Of a DNA stretch of 64,000 bases, positions 1 through 9,902 are shown piece after piece. Under the pieces are notes generated by a model. The model had not been told where the DNA came from. It did no database searches and worked only from the letters and a program-made list of their open reading frames with translations. The stretch covers positions 62,001 to 126,000 of the forward strand of contig NZ_JAZDDH010000004.1 of NCBI RefSeq assembly GCF_037081715.1. The letters run 5' to 3'. How positions within the stretch are numbered: the first letter of the stretch is position 1; each line of letters starts with the position of its first letter. This DNA is from Halalkalicoccus sp. CG83 (GTDB lineage Archaea > Halobacteriota > Halobacteria > Halobacteriales > Halalkalicoccaceae). The position numbers and the translations under genes are program-made.

Positions 1-2274
1 CAACTCCAAGAAGCCGAACTGCTATCCTACCAGACGCCTGCCGCAGCAGCGGAATTGTTGATTAATTGGACAACTACAGGTCAACGACGAACGATCCTGA
101 ATGCAGGATGCGGTATAGGACAAATACTGGTGGAAATCCGCGATCAACTCACCTCCAATGAAGAGGACACTCCGGACTACTCTCTCTGGGGAATCGATAC
201 CAGTCGAATTGCTAGTGAGATTGCCCAAAATTGTCTTGGGGAGGACGCAACGATACTAACGTCCGATTTTCTCGAGTTCCAGAATGAACACCGGCAAACC
301 ACCTTGGAGGACGTACAATCACGGTCTAGTAATACCGAATCAATTCCAGCGTTTGACGCAGTCATAAGTCATCCCCCTGCCGTGCGAACGTCCTCTTTGC
401 CGGAGTCTACAAAGGAGACGATCCGAGATAGATTTAGCTGCCGTCGTCTTGATCAAGCGTTCGTACTCCATTCGTTGTCGCTCTTGAGAAATGGAGGACA
501 TGGAGCGTTTCTTCTTCCTCAGTCGAGCCTAACCGAAAAATTTCTCAAGTCGATTCAATCACGAGGGCGAATCCACTGTCTGACCCGTCTCACTAACGCT
601 GAATTCCTTGCGCAGGGCATTGAGCCTGTTCTCCTCTTCTTAGAGAGAACTGAGATGAACAGCGGTGTTGATGACTCAATCAGACTGCTTCGCGTCGATA
701 GTACTGAGATCACACCCGAGCACATAGGATTGCTTCACGGTCATGCCGACAACGCGGTAAACCGAGCACAAGGAATAAATGACGTGAGTATAGTCGCTGT
801 CTCTCCGGATGAGATAGATCCTGATCTGCTCCCACTCGCGCTCAATGCCCCGGAAGCAGTCCCATTCCTTTTCTCGGAGACGTTTGATGAACTCGGTTTA
901 GTCGCTCAACCCTGTACTGGCCTCACAACGGGTGCAAACCAATTCTTCTATTTCGAACGCGAAGAGAGAGACGAATCAGCCATTCCAGATGAGTTGTTCA
1001 CCCCCGTCCTTCGTAAACTCTCTCCGGAATCTCACCGTATTACCGAACGAGACATTACTTGGTATCTTCTTGATCTTCGGGGCATCGTCAAGGAGGCTCG
1101 CGAAGACATCTCTCCTTCCGATGAGTTTCTCGACTGGCTTGCAGAACAGGGCTATCCATCGTTGGTCGATTATATCTCTGAATTCTGGCATCGGTTCGAC
1201 TTTGACCAGGACCATCTGGATACTCTGATCCCAAGTCGTTTTACAGACCGGGTGAGGAACCCGGACTTAGTCACACAGGGAATATTTTCACTGGAAAGTC
1301 CCGCTCAGCCAGAATGGTGGCTGGTAGACATCAATGAGGAGGTCGTCTTCGATAGTACCGTGGTTGGAATCCACTGTGAGGAGGAAACACCTCCACTCGC
1401 TCTTTGGTCGATACTGAATATCCCACTGTATCAGAGGATCCAGAAAGACTCTATGCCACTCCTGCGTAATGATCCAAACTACGCTCGATTTCGAATCAGA
1501 GAGCTTCAGAGTCTTCCGATTATCGAGTCCTGTCTGAGTGAGGAATTTGCACAGGAAATGAAGTCGTTGCTTCCCGTAGACTCCGCACACAAGGAAATCA
1601 CCCTGCGAAACCGCATTATCGAAGCGTGCAGTCCAGCAGAACGCGCGGCAGTAGATGCGGCATTCGAGGCGTTTTCACAGCATGCACTGACGTGGTTTCT
1701 CTCCGGAGAAGAATTGGAAAAGTTCCGAGAACGGATTGAAGGAGACGACAATCCGGAAGAATTCCTTCTAGAACAATTCGGGGATGATGTTCTCTCTGAC
1801 GTCCAGTATACGTTCTCGCGAACAGGCTTATTCGAGGGGCGACGGGAGGTGTTACTGGATCTCGTCGAACTATTCGACCAAGAGCGTTATCAGACGTTTC
1901 TCGTTGGATTGGCGTCCCAGTTTGAGGGAGTCCTCGTCGACTATGTCGAAGAAACCGGAGGCCGTATCGAATTTGAAATTCGAGAGGTTGAGCAAGACGG
2001 TGAGATGACTGAAATCGAGGTTCTCGTTTTCTATCGTCCAGGTCGACAGGAGGGGAAGAAAAAGGACCTCAAACGACTTTTTGACGAATTCTTTGAGGGA
2101 GAATATCTCAGGTATCTTCAGGAAACGGTACGGGAACGCCGAAACGAACTCGCTCACGGCTCGTTGGTCGACAACCCGGAACAGACAGCAGTGGTGTTAC
2201 TAGTCACCTTTTTCGGAATGATCAATAACATCCTCCATCGCTATAACCGGCATCTTGCCCGGGTTGGTGAGTAG
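1..2274 (+). CDS. DNA methyltransferase-like protein with C-terminal HEPN-like motif (5' partial)
   Basis: The frame is open from the first base, so the true start lies upstream; numbering here is from the TTG at 55. A Rossmann methyltransferase motif I is visible near residues 13-22 (ILNAGCGIG), followed by an acidic strand. The expected catalytic NPPY-type motif reads SHPPA at about residues 105-109, so the Asn/Asp and the aromatic residue are both changed and methylation may be lost. The middle resembles the target-recognition part of type I/II N6-adenine methylases. Near the end, R696-N-E-L-A-H701 matches the R-x4-H motif of HEPN ribonucleases or HEPN-like helical domains. The gene converges on the TrlF-type gene, with 70 bases between the stops, in a run of restriction-type genes. 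A role in phage defence is inferred from context; the methylase fold is fairly sure, the HEPN assignment less so. Confidence 0.7.
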   Translation, partial: QLQEAELLSYQTPAAAAELLINWTTTGQRRTILNAGCGIGQILVEIRDQLTSNEEDTPDYSLWGIDTSRIASEIAQNCLGEDATILTSDFLEFQNEHRQTTLEDVQSRSSNTESIPAFDAVISHPPAVRTSSLPESTKETIRDRFSCRRLDQAFVLHSLSLLRNGGHGAFLLPQSSLTEKFLKSIQSRGRIHCLTRLTNAEFLAQGIEPVLLFLERTEMNSGVDDSIRLLRVDSTEITPEHIGLLHGHADNAVNRAQGINDVSIVAVSPDEIDPDLLPLALNAPEAVPFLFSETFDELGLVAQPCTGLTTGANQFFYFEREERDESAIPDELFTPVLRKLSPESHRITERDITWYLLDLRGIVKEAREDISPSDEFLDWLAEQGYPSLVDYISEFWHRFDFDQDHLDTLIPSRFTDRVRNPDLVTQGIFSLESPAQPEWWLVDINEEVVFDSTVVGIHCEEETPPLALWSILNIPLYQRIQKDSMPLLRNDPNYARFRIRELQSLPIIESCLSEEFAQEMKSLLPVDSAHKEITLRNRIIEACSPAERAAVDAAFEAFSQHALTWFLSGEELEKFRERIEGDDNPEEFLLEQFGDDVLSDVQYTFSRTGLFEGRREVLLDLVELFDQERYQTFLVGLASQFEGVLVDYVEETGGRIEFEIREVEQDGEMTEIEVLVFYRPGRQEGKKKDLKRLFDEFFEGEYLRYLQETVRERRNELAHGSLVDNPEQTAVVLLVTFFGMINNILHRYNRHLARVGE

Positions 2275-2344
2275 GCTCATGAGCGGCTAGCGCTCAATTT
2301 GATTCGAATACGGTCAAGTCAGTAAGTACAGTGAGAGAGACGAG

Positions 2345-4918
2345 TCAGACCGATCGCCGATACTTATCGTTCCGATCGCGGAAGGCCTGTTCACCGCCCT
2401 CTAGGATACTCTGAGTCTTCATTTTGATACGCTCGTTGTCGATAGAACCACACGTGCTATAGAACCCCCTTCGTCCGTTTGCGTCCATCACGATGATCTG
2501 CTCTGCGTCACCCAGTACAGGGATATTTGCATTGTGTGTCGCGGTGATAATCTGCCGGTCATGCTTGATAGAGCGTATGAGCTGCACGACTTCAGAGAAG
2601 ATGAAATTGTTGTCCAGCATATCCTCAGGCTGATCGATAATTAATGGAACATCACGCTCGATCATTGTAATCGAAAGCAATGTCGTACACTGCTGACCGT
2701 CAGACATCTCATCAAGCGATTTCCAGCCTCCGTCGTTCAGCTCAAAAATCGGCTCGTCTCGGACCTCAAGCAACTCAAGCTCTGTCAGCCGCTCGTTGAG
2801 GTCATCATGCGTGACAAAGTTCTCCGCACTAGTCGGTGGACAATCAGCCTCCGCAATGAGTCGATCGGTATCATCTGTTCGAACGATCTCAGCGAGCGTA
2901 CGTGGTTCAAATGTCTTTGCAATAGCTTCCTTATGCCTCGTGTAAACACCCGACCCCTCAAGGACGTGGTTGATCCAGTCGATATACTCTATTCGATTCG
3001 CTTGGCTTTCGAGTGAGACTCTTACGTCATTCAGCTCGCCGTTTAGTGTCGAAATACCGTCCTGACGTGCCTCCGTAAGCGCTCGCCGAGCCTCAGCCAG
3101 GTCACCGAACAGTTCGTCTTTCTGTGTTTTCGCTTTCTCCAGTTCCTTGCGCATCGTCTCCAGTTCCTCTGAGACCCCGTGTAGCTCATGCATTTCCGAA
3201 CGTATCTCGAAGAACTGGTCGACATCGACATCGATTTCCTCATGAATCTCGTCGGCAAGGCGCGAGTGTTCTCGCTCCCGCTTCTTGTTGGCTTGGTTCC
3301 ATTCCTCTCGGACCTCACTAATTTCGGATTGAGCCTCAGCGACAGTTTCTTCTAGACTCTCCTGTAATTCTTCGACGTCGGCACGGAGATTCTCCACAAT
3401 GGAATTGGCATCTTCCAATAGTTCTTGGTTAGGACCACTAGTTGGAGAGATCTCGTTGATGACACCTGTAAGGTCCATACCACCCACTTTCTCATCGACT
3501 TCTTCGACTCCCTCAATCGCAGTAGCTAGGTTCGCACGCTCTTCTTCCCATTCTTCTTGGCCCTCGACGTACTCGTCAACACCCTTCTCACTCATCACCT
3601 CGATCTGTTCACGGAGTGTTTCGTAGTAATGCGTTTTATCGATAAGTTGGTCGACTTCATTCTGCATCGTCTGAACTTGGAGTGACTGGTCCTTGATTTC
3701 TGCCTTGGTCTCTTCACGGTCCCTCTTGAGTTCTGCTAGATCAAAATAGGTGTCCAACAGTTCAAGCTGATTCGTCTCGTTCCGTGCGAGATTGATGAGT
3801 TCCCGTTGGCTGTGTATCTCTGCGTCAAAGAACTCCTGCCGAAAGCGGTCAATAGGGATTGAAAGTGGTTCCTCAGCAGTGCTTTCATCATCGGAGACAC
3901 GGTAGATTACGGGCGCAGAATTATATTCCCGAACAATTTCGTACTGGTCGCCGGTGTTGCCCGTCAACCGGAGCCTTACAATCCCATCGGGAGCAAGAGT
4001 CCATTTAATAAGTGCAGCACATTCAGCAGCGATATCTTCGGAACGAGGCTCGATATCTAACACGTAGCGAATATGCTCAAGCACAGATGACTTCCCAGTC
4101 CCCTTTCCACCAATGAGACTATTGAGATTCTTATTGAATTGTAGTTTCCGGGGCTCTAAGAACCCGTTTTTGACTTGAAGCGAATCTATGCTCATGTGCG
4201 TGTTGAGCTGCCGCTGTACAGACATACGAGACCCAGGATCGGATAGAGCCATTCGAAAGCCCTCGAATGTAGGAGCATCCATCTTGAGGTACGTACACCG
4301 TTCTCCGATGCTATCGAGATTGTGTGCGTCAGATGAGCGAATGTGGGCGAATTCTGGGAACTGGTCAGCGGTGTCAAGAGATACTATCTCCAATGCTGCG
4401 ACTTTATCTGGGTCGAACGTCCGCTGTCGAGTAGGATTGTTCCGGTTGGCAAGCTCATGATGGGCCCCAGCATTCTGATCGATATGTGCAAGAATTGGGA
4501 GTCCGCCAGCATCCCGTACTGTATCGCAAATTGATGGAATTGTTGCGTCAGCAATGGCTGTCTCGGGATCGGTTCCTAATCCGATTTCATGCATGACTCC
4601 ACTTATCGCAGGTGCGTTATCTGGCGGAAAGATTGCAGTCATGTGGATCTGATTTTCGCCGCTTTGCCCTGTCGTAATCTCAACCCCAGGCAGCACAGTC
4701 ACGGGTTCAGCCTCCGCGGCTTCAACTAATTCTTCGTAATAGCCATCCGTATTATGGTCGGTGATAGCTACAAGTTCTATGTTCTCTTCGACGAAACGTT
4801 CAATGAGATCACTCGGCTCGGCCTCATCATCTTGATAATCATATGATTCAGGTGTATGAATATGAAGATCAGCTTTAATGAACCGCGCGCCCCCCGGCGT
4901 TTGACTTTCACTCATCAA
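2345..4918 (-). CDS. PHP-domain / SMC-like ATPase fusion (TrlF-family type)
   Basis: An 857-residue protein. The first 240 residues form a PHP phosphoesterase-like domain, starting with ADLHIHTPES and containing AITDHNTDG, which are typical metal-binding histidine motifs. Residues from about 242 on form an SMC/RecN-like ABC ATPase: Walker A GGKGTGKS at 270-277, a long Glu/Arg-rich coiled coil (about 370-600), a signature-like MSDGQQC, Walker B IIDQPEDML around 762, and an H-loop THNANIP. The layout matches the TrlF family of AAA-like ATPases. PHP plus SMC proteins are often found in defence islands; the activity (nuclease or phosphatase gated by ATP) is not established here. The start could be either of two adjacent Met codons. 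The gene faces the methyltransferase-like gene and precedes other nuclease genes, so a defence role is inferred. Confidence 0.8.
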   Translation of the reverse strand: MMSESQTPGGARFIKADLHIHTPESYDYQDDEAEPSDLIERFVEENIELVAITDHNTDGYYEELVEAAEAEPVTVLPGVEITTGQSGENQIHMTAIFPPDNAPAISGVMHEIGLGTDPETAIADATIPSICDTVRDAGGLPILAHIDQNAGAHHELANRNNPTRQRTFDPDKVAALEIVSLDTADQFPEFAHIRSSDAHNLDSIGERCTYLKMDAPTFEGFRMALSDPGSRMSVQRQLNTHMSIDSLQVKNGFLEPRKLQFNKNLNSLIGGKGTGKSSVLEHIRYVLDIEPRSEDIAAECAALIKWTLAPDGIVRLRLTGNTGDQYEIVREYNSAPVIYRVSDDESTAEEPLSIPIDRFRQEFFDAEIHSQRELINLARNETNQLELLDTYFDLAELKRDREETKAEIKDQSLQVQTMQNEVDQLIDKTHYYETLREQIEVMSEKGVDEYVEGQEEWEEERANLATAIEGVEEVDEKVGGMDLTGVINEISPTSGPNQELLEDANSIVENLRADVEELQESLEETVAEAQSEISEVREEWNQANKKREREHSRLADEIHEEIDVDVDQFFEIRSEMHELHGVSEELETMRKELEKAKTQKDELFGDLAEARRALTEARQDGISTLNGELNDVRVSLESQANRIEYIDWINHVLEGSGVYTRHKEAIAKTFEPRTLAEIVRTDDTDRLIAEADCPPTSAENFVTHDDLNERLTELELLEVRDEPIFELNDGGWKSLDEMSDGQQCTTLLSITMIERDVPLIIDQPEDMLDNNFIFSEVVQLIRSIKHDRQIITATHNANIPVLGDAEQIIVMDANGRRGFYSTCGSIDNERIKMKTQSILEGGEQAFRDRNDKYRRSV

Positions 4919-5037
4919 TAGACATTGATCTGAATCTTACTTCATATAATTTTGCATGTGTCGACACCGCCAATGTTATTTAGATAGATCCCCGGGATGA
5001 ACCTCTGTGGTTATTTGTTGACTGAAACGTGCTGTGA

Positions 5038-5202
5038 AGTCAGTGTACATCGCCCAAATTACTCAGAGTCTATCAGGAACGTCGTGACCGACTCAGAAGA
5101 GGTATTCAGCAGACAGACATCATTTGGTTCGCCCTCACGAAAGCATTTAAAGAAGCCATCGGCAAATTGAGCAAGAAAGTATTCGAAATGGCTGACGAGT
5201 AA
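5038..5202 (+). pseudogene. 3' remnant of an unknown gene
   Basis: A short frame bounded by a stop upstream encodes about 54 residues without a start codon, ending in a clearly protein-like helix (KAFKEAIGKLSKKVFEMADE). It is amphipathic and charged like a real C-terminus, so it looks like the tail of a gene whose front was deleted. The family is not recognised. One copy of the TGCTGAATA scar motif (5103-5111, read on the minus strand) lies inside it, which fits disruption by a mobile element. Confidence 0.3.
5103..5111 (-). repeat. TGCTGAATA end-like motif, copy 1
   Basis: Exact nine-base match to the motif seen at nine places in the window. It lies inside a gene remnant. Confidence 0.4.
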
Positions 5203-5259
5203 AATCCAGTTATCTATCTCCGTGACTTTCTCAAACGGCTGGGTATGGACAATTCCCGA

Positions 5260-6435
5260 TTAGTCTCGTGGATCCCACTCGTATCGTATTTCACCGTTCT
5301 CTTTGATCTCATTGTAGTGTAGCGATCCTGGCCACCCTGTTCGCATCCACAGTCGATACAGTGGTTGCTGAAGGATTGTGGGTACATCAGTGTCGTATCG
5401 ATCAATACGGATCTCCCCGAACCGAAAGACATCGTCACCGATCTCCCGACGGTTATGTGGCCCCCATATCGGCTTGGGGACATAGATAGTATACTCCGCA
5501 GCGTTGAGCACTGTTAGATAAGTGTAGAACGGCGGATTGATACCGACCTCCGCGTACCAGTCCAAAGCGTCCTCGACAAAGTCGACAACGTATTTGTCAA
5601 TCATCGTCGTTAGCTCCGGATTGTCGGTCTGAGGGAGGATATCAACAGTGACCACTTCCGCCCACCCGTCTTCGTGGAAACAGGCATAGGATGTGAACGG
5701 ATTCTCTCCGTTCAAACCATTGTTATCCCCAGTAATCACGAAATCGCCGTACTGTTGGGTATACCCGCTCCTTCTGAATCCTGGTGGATCAGGGAGCTCA
5801 GACCCCAATCGGTCGTGGTCGCTGCCGAATGCCTCGGCAGGAATCATATGTACTGTGAGGATCGGTCGTTCCTCCCGCCCGGTCAGATCATCCTCGGGTT
5901 CGATGGATCCATAATATCCATTGTACGCTTGCAATTCTTCGATTCGAGACTGGTAGAACTCTTGTGCGTCTTCCTCTGGGTCCTCAAATGCACGATTTGG
6001 ATTGATACGAAGGTGATCACGGATGAGATCGTGATTATCTGGATTACCCTGAAGCTTGTTTCTGAGCCGTTGCAAGTCTAGTATCTGGACTCTCCATCCG
6101 TATTCGTCTGAGATCTCGTCCTCCAATCGGTCCCGTTTACTGCCGGAGGGGTTCTGTGTCGTGGCGAAAATGAAAATATCGTAGCTGTCATTACGGCTAG
6201 CAGCTTTCTGTGCGTCATTTCGGAGCTTGTTCTCGAGGTCTTGGCTGATGCTGCAGTGGAGAATACCTTGTTCGTCGTTACGAGAAAGAAGGGCGTCCCG
6301 TTTATTGTCGGGACCGCGGGTGCCGGTTGGGTTGACATTATAGCCTTCGCGTTGGAGGAGATCAGAAGCGAGTTGCTCAAGTTGAGCTCCGTCCCCGATC
6401 GCCTGGAGAACGGCTTCGATTCGGGTGTTTGGCAT
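5260..6435 (-). CDS. Mrr-like restriction endonuclease-fold protein, otherwise unknown
   Basis: A 391-residue protein. The first 130 residues look like a restriction-endonuclease-like domain of the Mrr kind: a helix (GAQLEQLASDLLQREGYNV), a glycine turn with an acidic residue (TGTRGPDNKRDALLS), then a strand GILHCSIS that would carry the catalytic E-x-K but reads C-S-I-S. The key residues are therefore unclear and it may be inactive. The C-terminal 250 residues are rich in aromatic residues and match no family I recognise. It stands alone on the minus strand between the TrlF-type and DUF4238 genes. A defence-related DNA-binding or nuclease function is inferred from the N-terminal domain and neighbours only. 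Confidence 0.6.
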   Translation of the reverse strand: MPNTRIEAVLQAIGDGAQLEQLASDLLQREGYNVNPTGTRGPDNKRDALLSRNDEQGILHCSISQDLENKLRNDAQKAASRNDSYDIFIFATTQNPSGSKRDRLEDEISDEYGWRVQILDLQRLRNKLQGNPDNHDLIRDHLRINPNRAFEDPEEDAQEFYQSRIEELQAYNGYYGSIEPEDDLTGREERPILTVHMIPAEAFGSDHDRLGSELPDPPGFRRSGYTQQYGDFVITGDNNGLNGENPFTSYACFHEDGWAEVVTVDILPQTDNPELTTMIDKYVVDFVEDALDWYAEVGINPPFYTYLTVLNAAEYTIYVPKPIWGPHNRREIGDDVFRFGEIRIDRYDTDVPTILQQPLYRLWMRTGWPGSLHYNEIKENGEIRYEWDPRD

Positions 6436-6629
6436 TACAAGAATGGTCCAGCGCGTTTAGGATAAAGGTGCGGACCTTATTCTTAGATGGACTGTTGACC
6501 GCTCTGTACTCCATTTGCGAGATAGATGGCTGCCAATGCTACGAGTCCGATATAGTCAACTCACTACTCCATGATACAGACTACTAAGACCTCAAAGAAC
6601 ACGAGATCTGAAGTAGTAGCGTAAGGAAT

Positions 6630-6674
6630 CCTTGTGCAACGATCGCTATCTCCGAAACATTGTGTTGCACAAGG
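6630..6674. repeat. Hairpin repeat, copy a (CTTGTGCAAC / GTTGCACAAG)
   Basis: Perfect 11-base arms CCTTGTGCAAC (6630-6640) and GTTGCACAAGG (6664-6674) with a 23-base loop. It sits 22 bases past the stop of the DUF4238 gene, which runs toward it on the minus strand. Three other copies exist at 17907, 21759 and 58520, with conserved arms and different loops. It could act as a transcription terminator or be a REP-like or miniature mobile element. Confidence 0.75.
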
Positions 6675-6695
6675 GCGACCCGTTATAAGCTAAAA

Positions 6696-7832
6696 TCAGG
6701 AAAACCATTCGGTCAAGTATTGTATTGTAGCGATCAGGGAGACATCAGGGTAGCCGTACGCTTCCGTAGAAATCTGCTGGGCAAGTTGCTGCAGTCGTTC
6801 GACTCGTGCTGTCGGTCGTCTCTCAGTATAGGGAATTGTTCGGTTAATTCGATATGCGGGAAGGTCGGGCGAAGCAGCAGGGACTTGGTACGGTGGCGTT
6901 TTCTCAACGTCATATGTTTCACCGGTCGCAAGCTCATGTTCCTGGCTGATCGTTATTCTTGATCGCACCGTGTCCATTTGCTCGCGGAGCTCGTTCAAGT
7001 ACTCTGTCGAGGAGTTCCGATGCATGACGATGCTATCTGCGTTATGGAACTGGAGGAGATTCAGTTCGTCAACGACGGACGTAGACTTGATGAGGACCTG
7101 CTCTCGAGAGTTCGACTTGATAGAGTAAATAAGCGGGTCGTAGAGAAAGAGGAGTCGTGAGGAATCAATAGGACAGTAGATCTGTGTACCACGTTCAGCT
7201 AAGCCAGCTGGTCCCATGCCGGTCTGGCGTTTGAAACGTGGATTGTCTAATACAATCGGGAGGTCAGAAATCACGAATTCCTTGTTAGTTGTGTTGCAGA
7301 GCAGTACACCGTCAAGATCGTTAATAGAGAGATAGCCGAGGACGCCTTTAACCATCAAAGAAAGATGAATACCGAGAATCGACGCATCAACTAGCGTGTC
7401 TTCTCGCTCGTCGGTAGTGAGATCGGTCGTCCACTGGAGAAGGTCCTCGTACCGATTGTTAGTTATATCGGCTTGAACCCCGCCACGGAGGATTTCATCC
7501 CCTGCCGCGATATCCTCTTGCGTGAACTTCGACCGGGTACGCTGTGTTGTTACAAAGGAGAGAAGGAGCGCTGTTTCGGCGCGAGTAAGGCTGGAAAGCG
7601 AACTTCCGGAGTGGAGGGTCTTCAGCGGGCGGTGGTGGAGGTCTTCCAAATCGCTGAGTTCTTGTTCAACGTGCGGGGGGTTGCCGTAGAGATAGTCTTC
7701 TGAGCAGACCTTGCTAATGTGCGTTGCCGGGACGGAACCGTGTTCTAAGTGGAAGACTTCAATTCGGTCGTTGATAGCCCAGCCGCGGAGGAAGTGTTGC
7801 GGAACGTAGTGCTGATTCTTCCACTCAGCCAT
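6696..7832 (-). CDS. DUF4238 domain-containing protein
   Basis: A 378-residue protein whose start (NQHYVPQHFLRGW, about residues 6-18) is the hallmark of the DUF4238 family; the conserved pattern FVTTQRTRS follows near residue 95. The biochemical role of the family is unknown. Members are frequent in bacterial and archaeal defence islands. The protein has no signal peptide or membrane segment. It is monocistronic on the minus strand, followed after 22 bases by the hairpin repeat that may end its transcript. Confidence 0.8.
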   Translation of the reverse strand: MAEWKNQHYVPQHFLRGWAINDRIEVFHLEHGSVPATHISKVCSEDYLYGNPPHVEQELSDLEDLHHRPLKTLHSGSSLSSLTRAETALLLSFVTTQRTRSKFTQEDIAAGDEILRGGVQADITNNRYEDLLQWTTDLTTDEREDTLVDASILGIHLSLMVKGVLGYLSINDLDGVLLCNTTNKEFVISDLPIVLDNPRFKRQTGMGPAGLAERGTQIYCPIDSSRLLFLYDPLIYSIKSNSREQVLIKSTSVVDELNLLQFHNADSIVMHRNSSTEYLNELREQMDTVRSRITISQEHELATGETYDVEKTPPYQVPAASPDLPAYRINRTIPYTERRPTARVERLQQLAQQISTEAYGYPDVSLIATIQYLTEWFS

Positions 7833-8443
7833 TCACTGATACTAGATATGGGAGGTATGAACATAATATTGCGGGTAGAACATAGAACGGTCCTATTGGT
7901 TGCAACATCTCGGTCGATTCCCACACTAATGAGTCATACGCACACGCAACGAACTTCGCGTTTTGTTCGTTGTGAGGTTCTTCAAGCAGGTCCATCATTG
8001 GAACAATGAGATCGGCGAAGTGTCTCCACTCAAAATTCAGGCAATGGAAGGAAGGAGCTGTAAGGTTCTATCCAAGATCCGACTTGGTTAACAACCTTCT
8101 TACCGTGCGCGGCCGCAGTTGTTTCAATACTATACTTGCTGTCAACTTGTGTCCAGATGTATTTCATGATTTTCTTAATGACGTATATTATCACCTCATC
8201 GATACCACCAGTAACTGCAATTCGACATAACTTCAATACAGCCCTTCCAGCCGCCTGAACATCGGATTCAAGCTCCTTGTAGGGATTCGAACCCTACATA
8301 ACCATGGCTTATTGAAGCTACCGGCCAGACAGTAACTGACAATATTCTCTGCATAATAGTAAGTTATGAAAGTATATAAATGTTTCGTTTATTATTTTCT
8401 TAATTCAGTACGACTAAACAGAGCCCTCCATCTCTACGATTAC
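7833..8443. other. Gap with inverted repeat and tRNA-like fragment
   Basis: No convincing gene. Arms CAACGAAC (7948-7955) and GTTCGTTG (7965-7972) form a small hairpin just upstream of the DUF4238 start. A tRNA T-arm-like sequence lies at 8273-8296. A minus-strand frame at 8030-8236 is open but not recognisable. Confidence 0.4.
8273..8296 (-). other. tRNA 3'-end-like fragment (possible old attachment site)
   Basis: Read on the minus strand, this has a perfect T-arm (stem TAGGG/CCCTA around a TTCGAAT loop) followed by CAAGGAG, which looks like the 3' strand of an acceptor stem. The upstream sequence does not fold into the D and anticodon arms of a tRNA, so only the 3' end is present. Such fragments are often left where elements integrate into tRNA genes. 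No integrase is visible nearby. Confidence 0.35.
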
Positions 8444-9808
8444 TCACCCAGAGTCGAATTCGAGAACCTCTTCAAGAGTTTCTTCATAGATCTCGTCGAT
8501 CCGTCCAATCAAGGAATGATTCGACACGATGTGGTCGTCGACAGCAGTAGCTAATGCAGTAACGTAACCAGCGAACAGACTAGCATGGCCATCGACATCG
8601 ATCTCGTATGTTCCCTCGATGATATTCGATTTTCGACCACGCCGCTCAGATCGCTCTGGGAGTGCAGCGGCAACCCCCTCGTCAGAATTGAACCGTTCCG
8701 CGAATCGCGGATAGAACTCGTCGTTACCGGAGGGTGCATTCCGGAGATAGAATGTCAACTCGTGATCGCCAAGCACAGTCTCTCGATCGAAATTCGGGCG
8801 GTGGAGGAATCCGACACGTGCATTAGGCTTCTCGTTTCGGTAGACCGGTTCACCGCGGTCTAGACGGGTCCACCAGTCCGTTGGGAACAGCCATGACCAC
8901 TTGCCGTTAGCTTGGCGACACAGCCAGTAGCGGCGACGGCCCTCTCCATCTGGGAGTTGAAGCATCACGTCCTCATCGGGTACCGGCGGGACACCCTCCG
9001 GGCCCTCAACGAGTTGAACATCATCAAGGGTAATGGCGAGCCGGTGCCCCCAATTATCGATGAGATCGTTCCACTCATTCTGGAACGCACCCTGGACTTC
9101 ATCAATTTCGTCGTAGTAGTCGACGTACAGGCTAGCCTTTTCAGTCTCATTTCGTTCGTAATCAGTCATCGTGAGTTCAGTTTCGATCGTATCAATGAAG
9201 TCGTCCAGTTGTCCGGTTGTACGCGCTGGATAGCTGCCGTAATCCGATTCTTGAACGGCCCGGAGTTGTGCGGTGATCCACGACCACCCAATAGCGATAA
9301 AGGCGGGCGACTCAGGTAACGACCGGTCAGGTGTAACATAGAGGTAGTGCCGACGGTCTTCCGGGACAGCAGTGGGATCAAGGTTAACGTCCTTGAACGT
9401 CTCGGCTGCGGCGTATTTCGGTGTTTGTCCGTCACCCTCCGAGGAATCGATCTTCAACTCACAGAGGACGAACCACTCTTCCTCACACCAGACCAGAAGG
9501 TCAAGCCGACCATTTGGAATCGGGACTTCAGTTGCCACGTCGATGTCTTCGAGGTCGAACCGTGAGAACTCGAAGTTGATATCATCTCGGTCACTCAAAC
9601 CCTGTAGGAACTGCTCTACCACGGCATAGTCAAGCCCGTGTGGTTTCTCTGGTGAGAGGAAATATGCAAGGAAACGTTGCCAATCACCTTCTTGTCGACT
9701 CTGGCCGAGGAGTTGGAGAGTCGTCAAGGGTGGTTCTTCCGTCTCTGGAAGTCGCTCTAGCTGACGGCATAGTTCGTCAAAACGCCGAGCAAGGGTGTTC
9801 TGAGTCAC
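8444..9808 (-). CDS. PD-(D/E)XK nuclease superfamily protein
   Basis: A 454-residue protein with a classic PD-(D/E)XK core near residues 95-130: NGRLDLLVW, then VLCELKIDSSEGDGQTPKYA. This gives the D...ExK triad and the trailing Gln-x-x-Tyr typical of the PDDEXK_4-type family. The C-terminal half (aromatic and acidic) is likely the specificity or regulatory part and is not assigned. The catalytic residues are intact, so it is probably an active nuclease in the defence island. It is transcribed alone on the minus strand, divergent from the DUF4268 gene at 10018. Confidence 0.75.
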   Translation of the reverse strand: MTQNTLARRFDELCRQLERLPETEEPPLTTLQLLGQSRQEGDWQRFLAYFLSPEKPHGLDYAVVEQFLQGLSDRDDINFEFSRFDLEDIDVATEVPIPNGRLDLLVWCEEEWFVLCELKIDSSEGDGQTPKYAAAETFKDVNLDPTAVPEDRRHYLYVTPDRSLPESPAFIAIGWSWITAQLRAVQESDYGSYPARTTGQLDDFIDTIETELTMTDYERNETEKASLYVDYYDEIDEVQGAFQNEWNDLIDNWGHRLAITLDDVQLVEGPEGVPPVPDEDVMLQLPDGEGRRRYWLCRQANGKWSWLFPTDWWTRLDRGEPVYRNEKPNARVGFLHRPNFDRETVLGDHELTFYLRNAPSGNDEFYPRFAERFNSDEGVAAALPERSERRGRKSNIIEGTYEIDVDGHASLFAGYVTALATAVDDHIVSNHSLIGRIDEIYEETLEEVLEFDSG

Positions 9809-9893
9809 GAGTGTAGTCCATACTATTGCCCAATCAAACTATTGCTACTCCAGATATACTCTTGAATAGGTGCCCTGTTAGAGACGCCCTCTA

Positions 9894-9902
9894 TATTCAG
9901 CA
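9894..9902 (-). repeat. TGCTGAATA end-like motif, copy 2
   Basis: Exact motif read on the minus strand, preceded by CG and followed by TAGAGGGCG, close to the extended form of other copies. It lies between the PD-(D/E)XK and DUF4268 genes. Confidence 0.5.
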
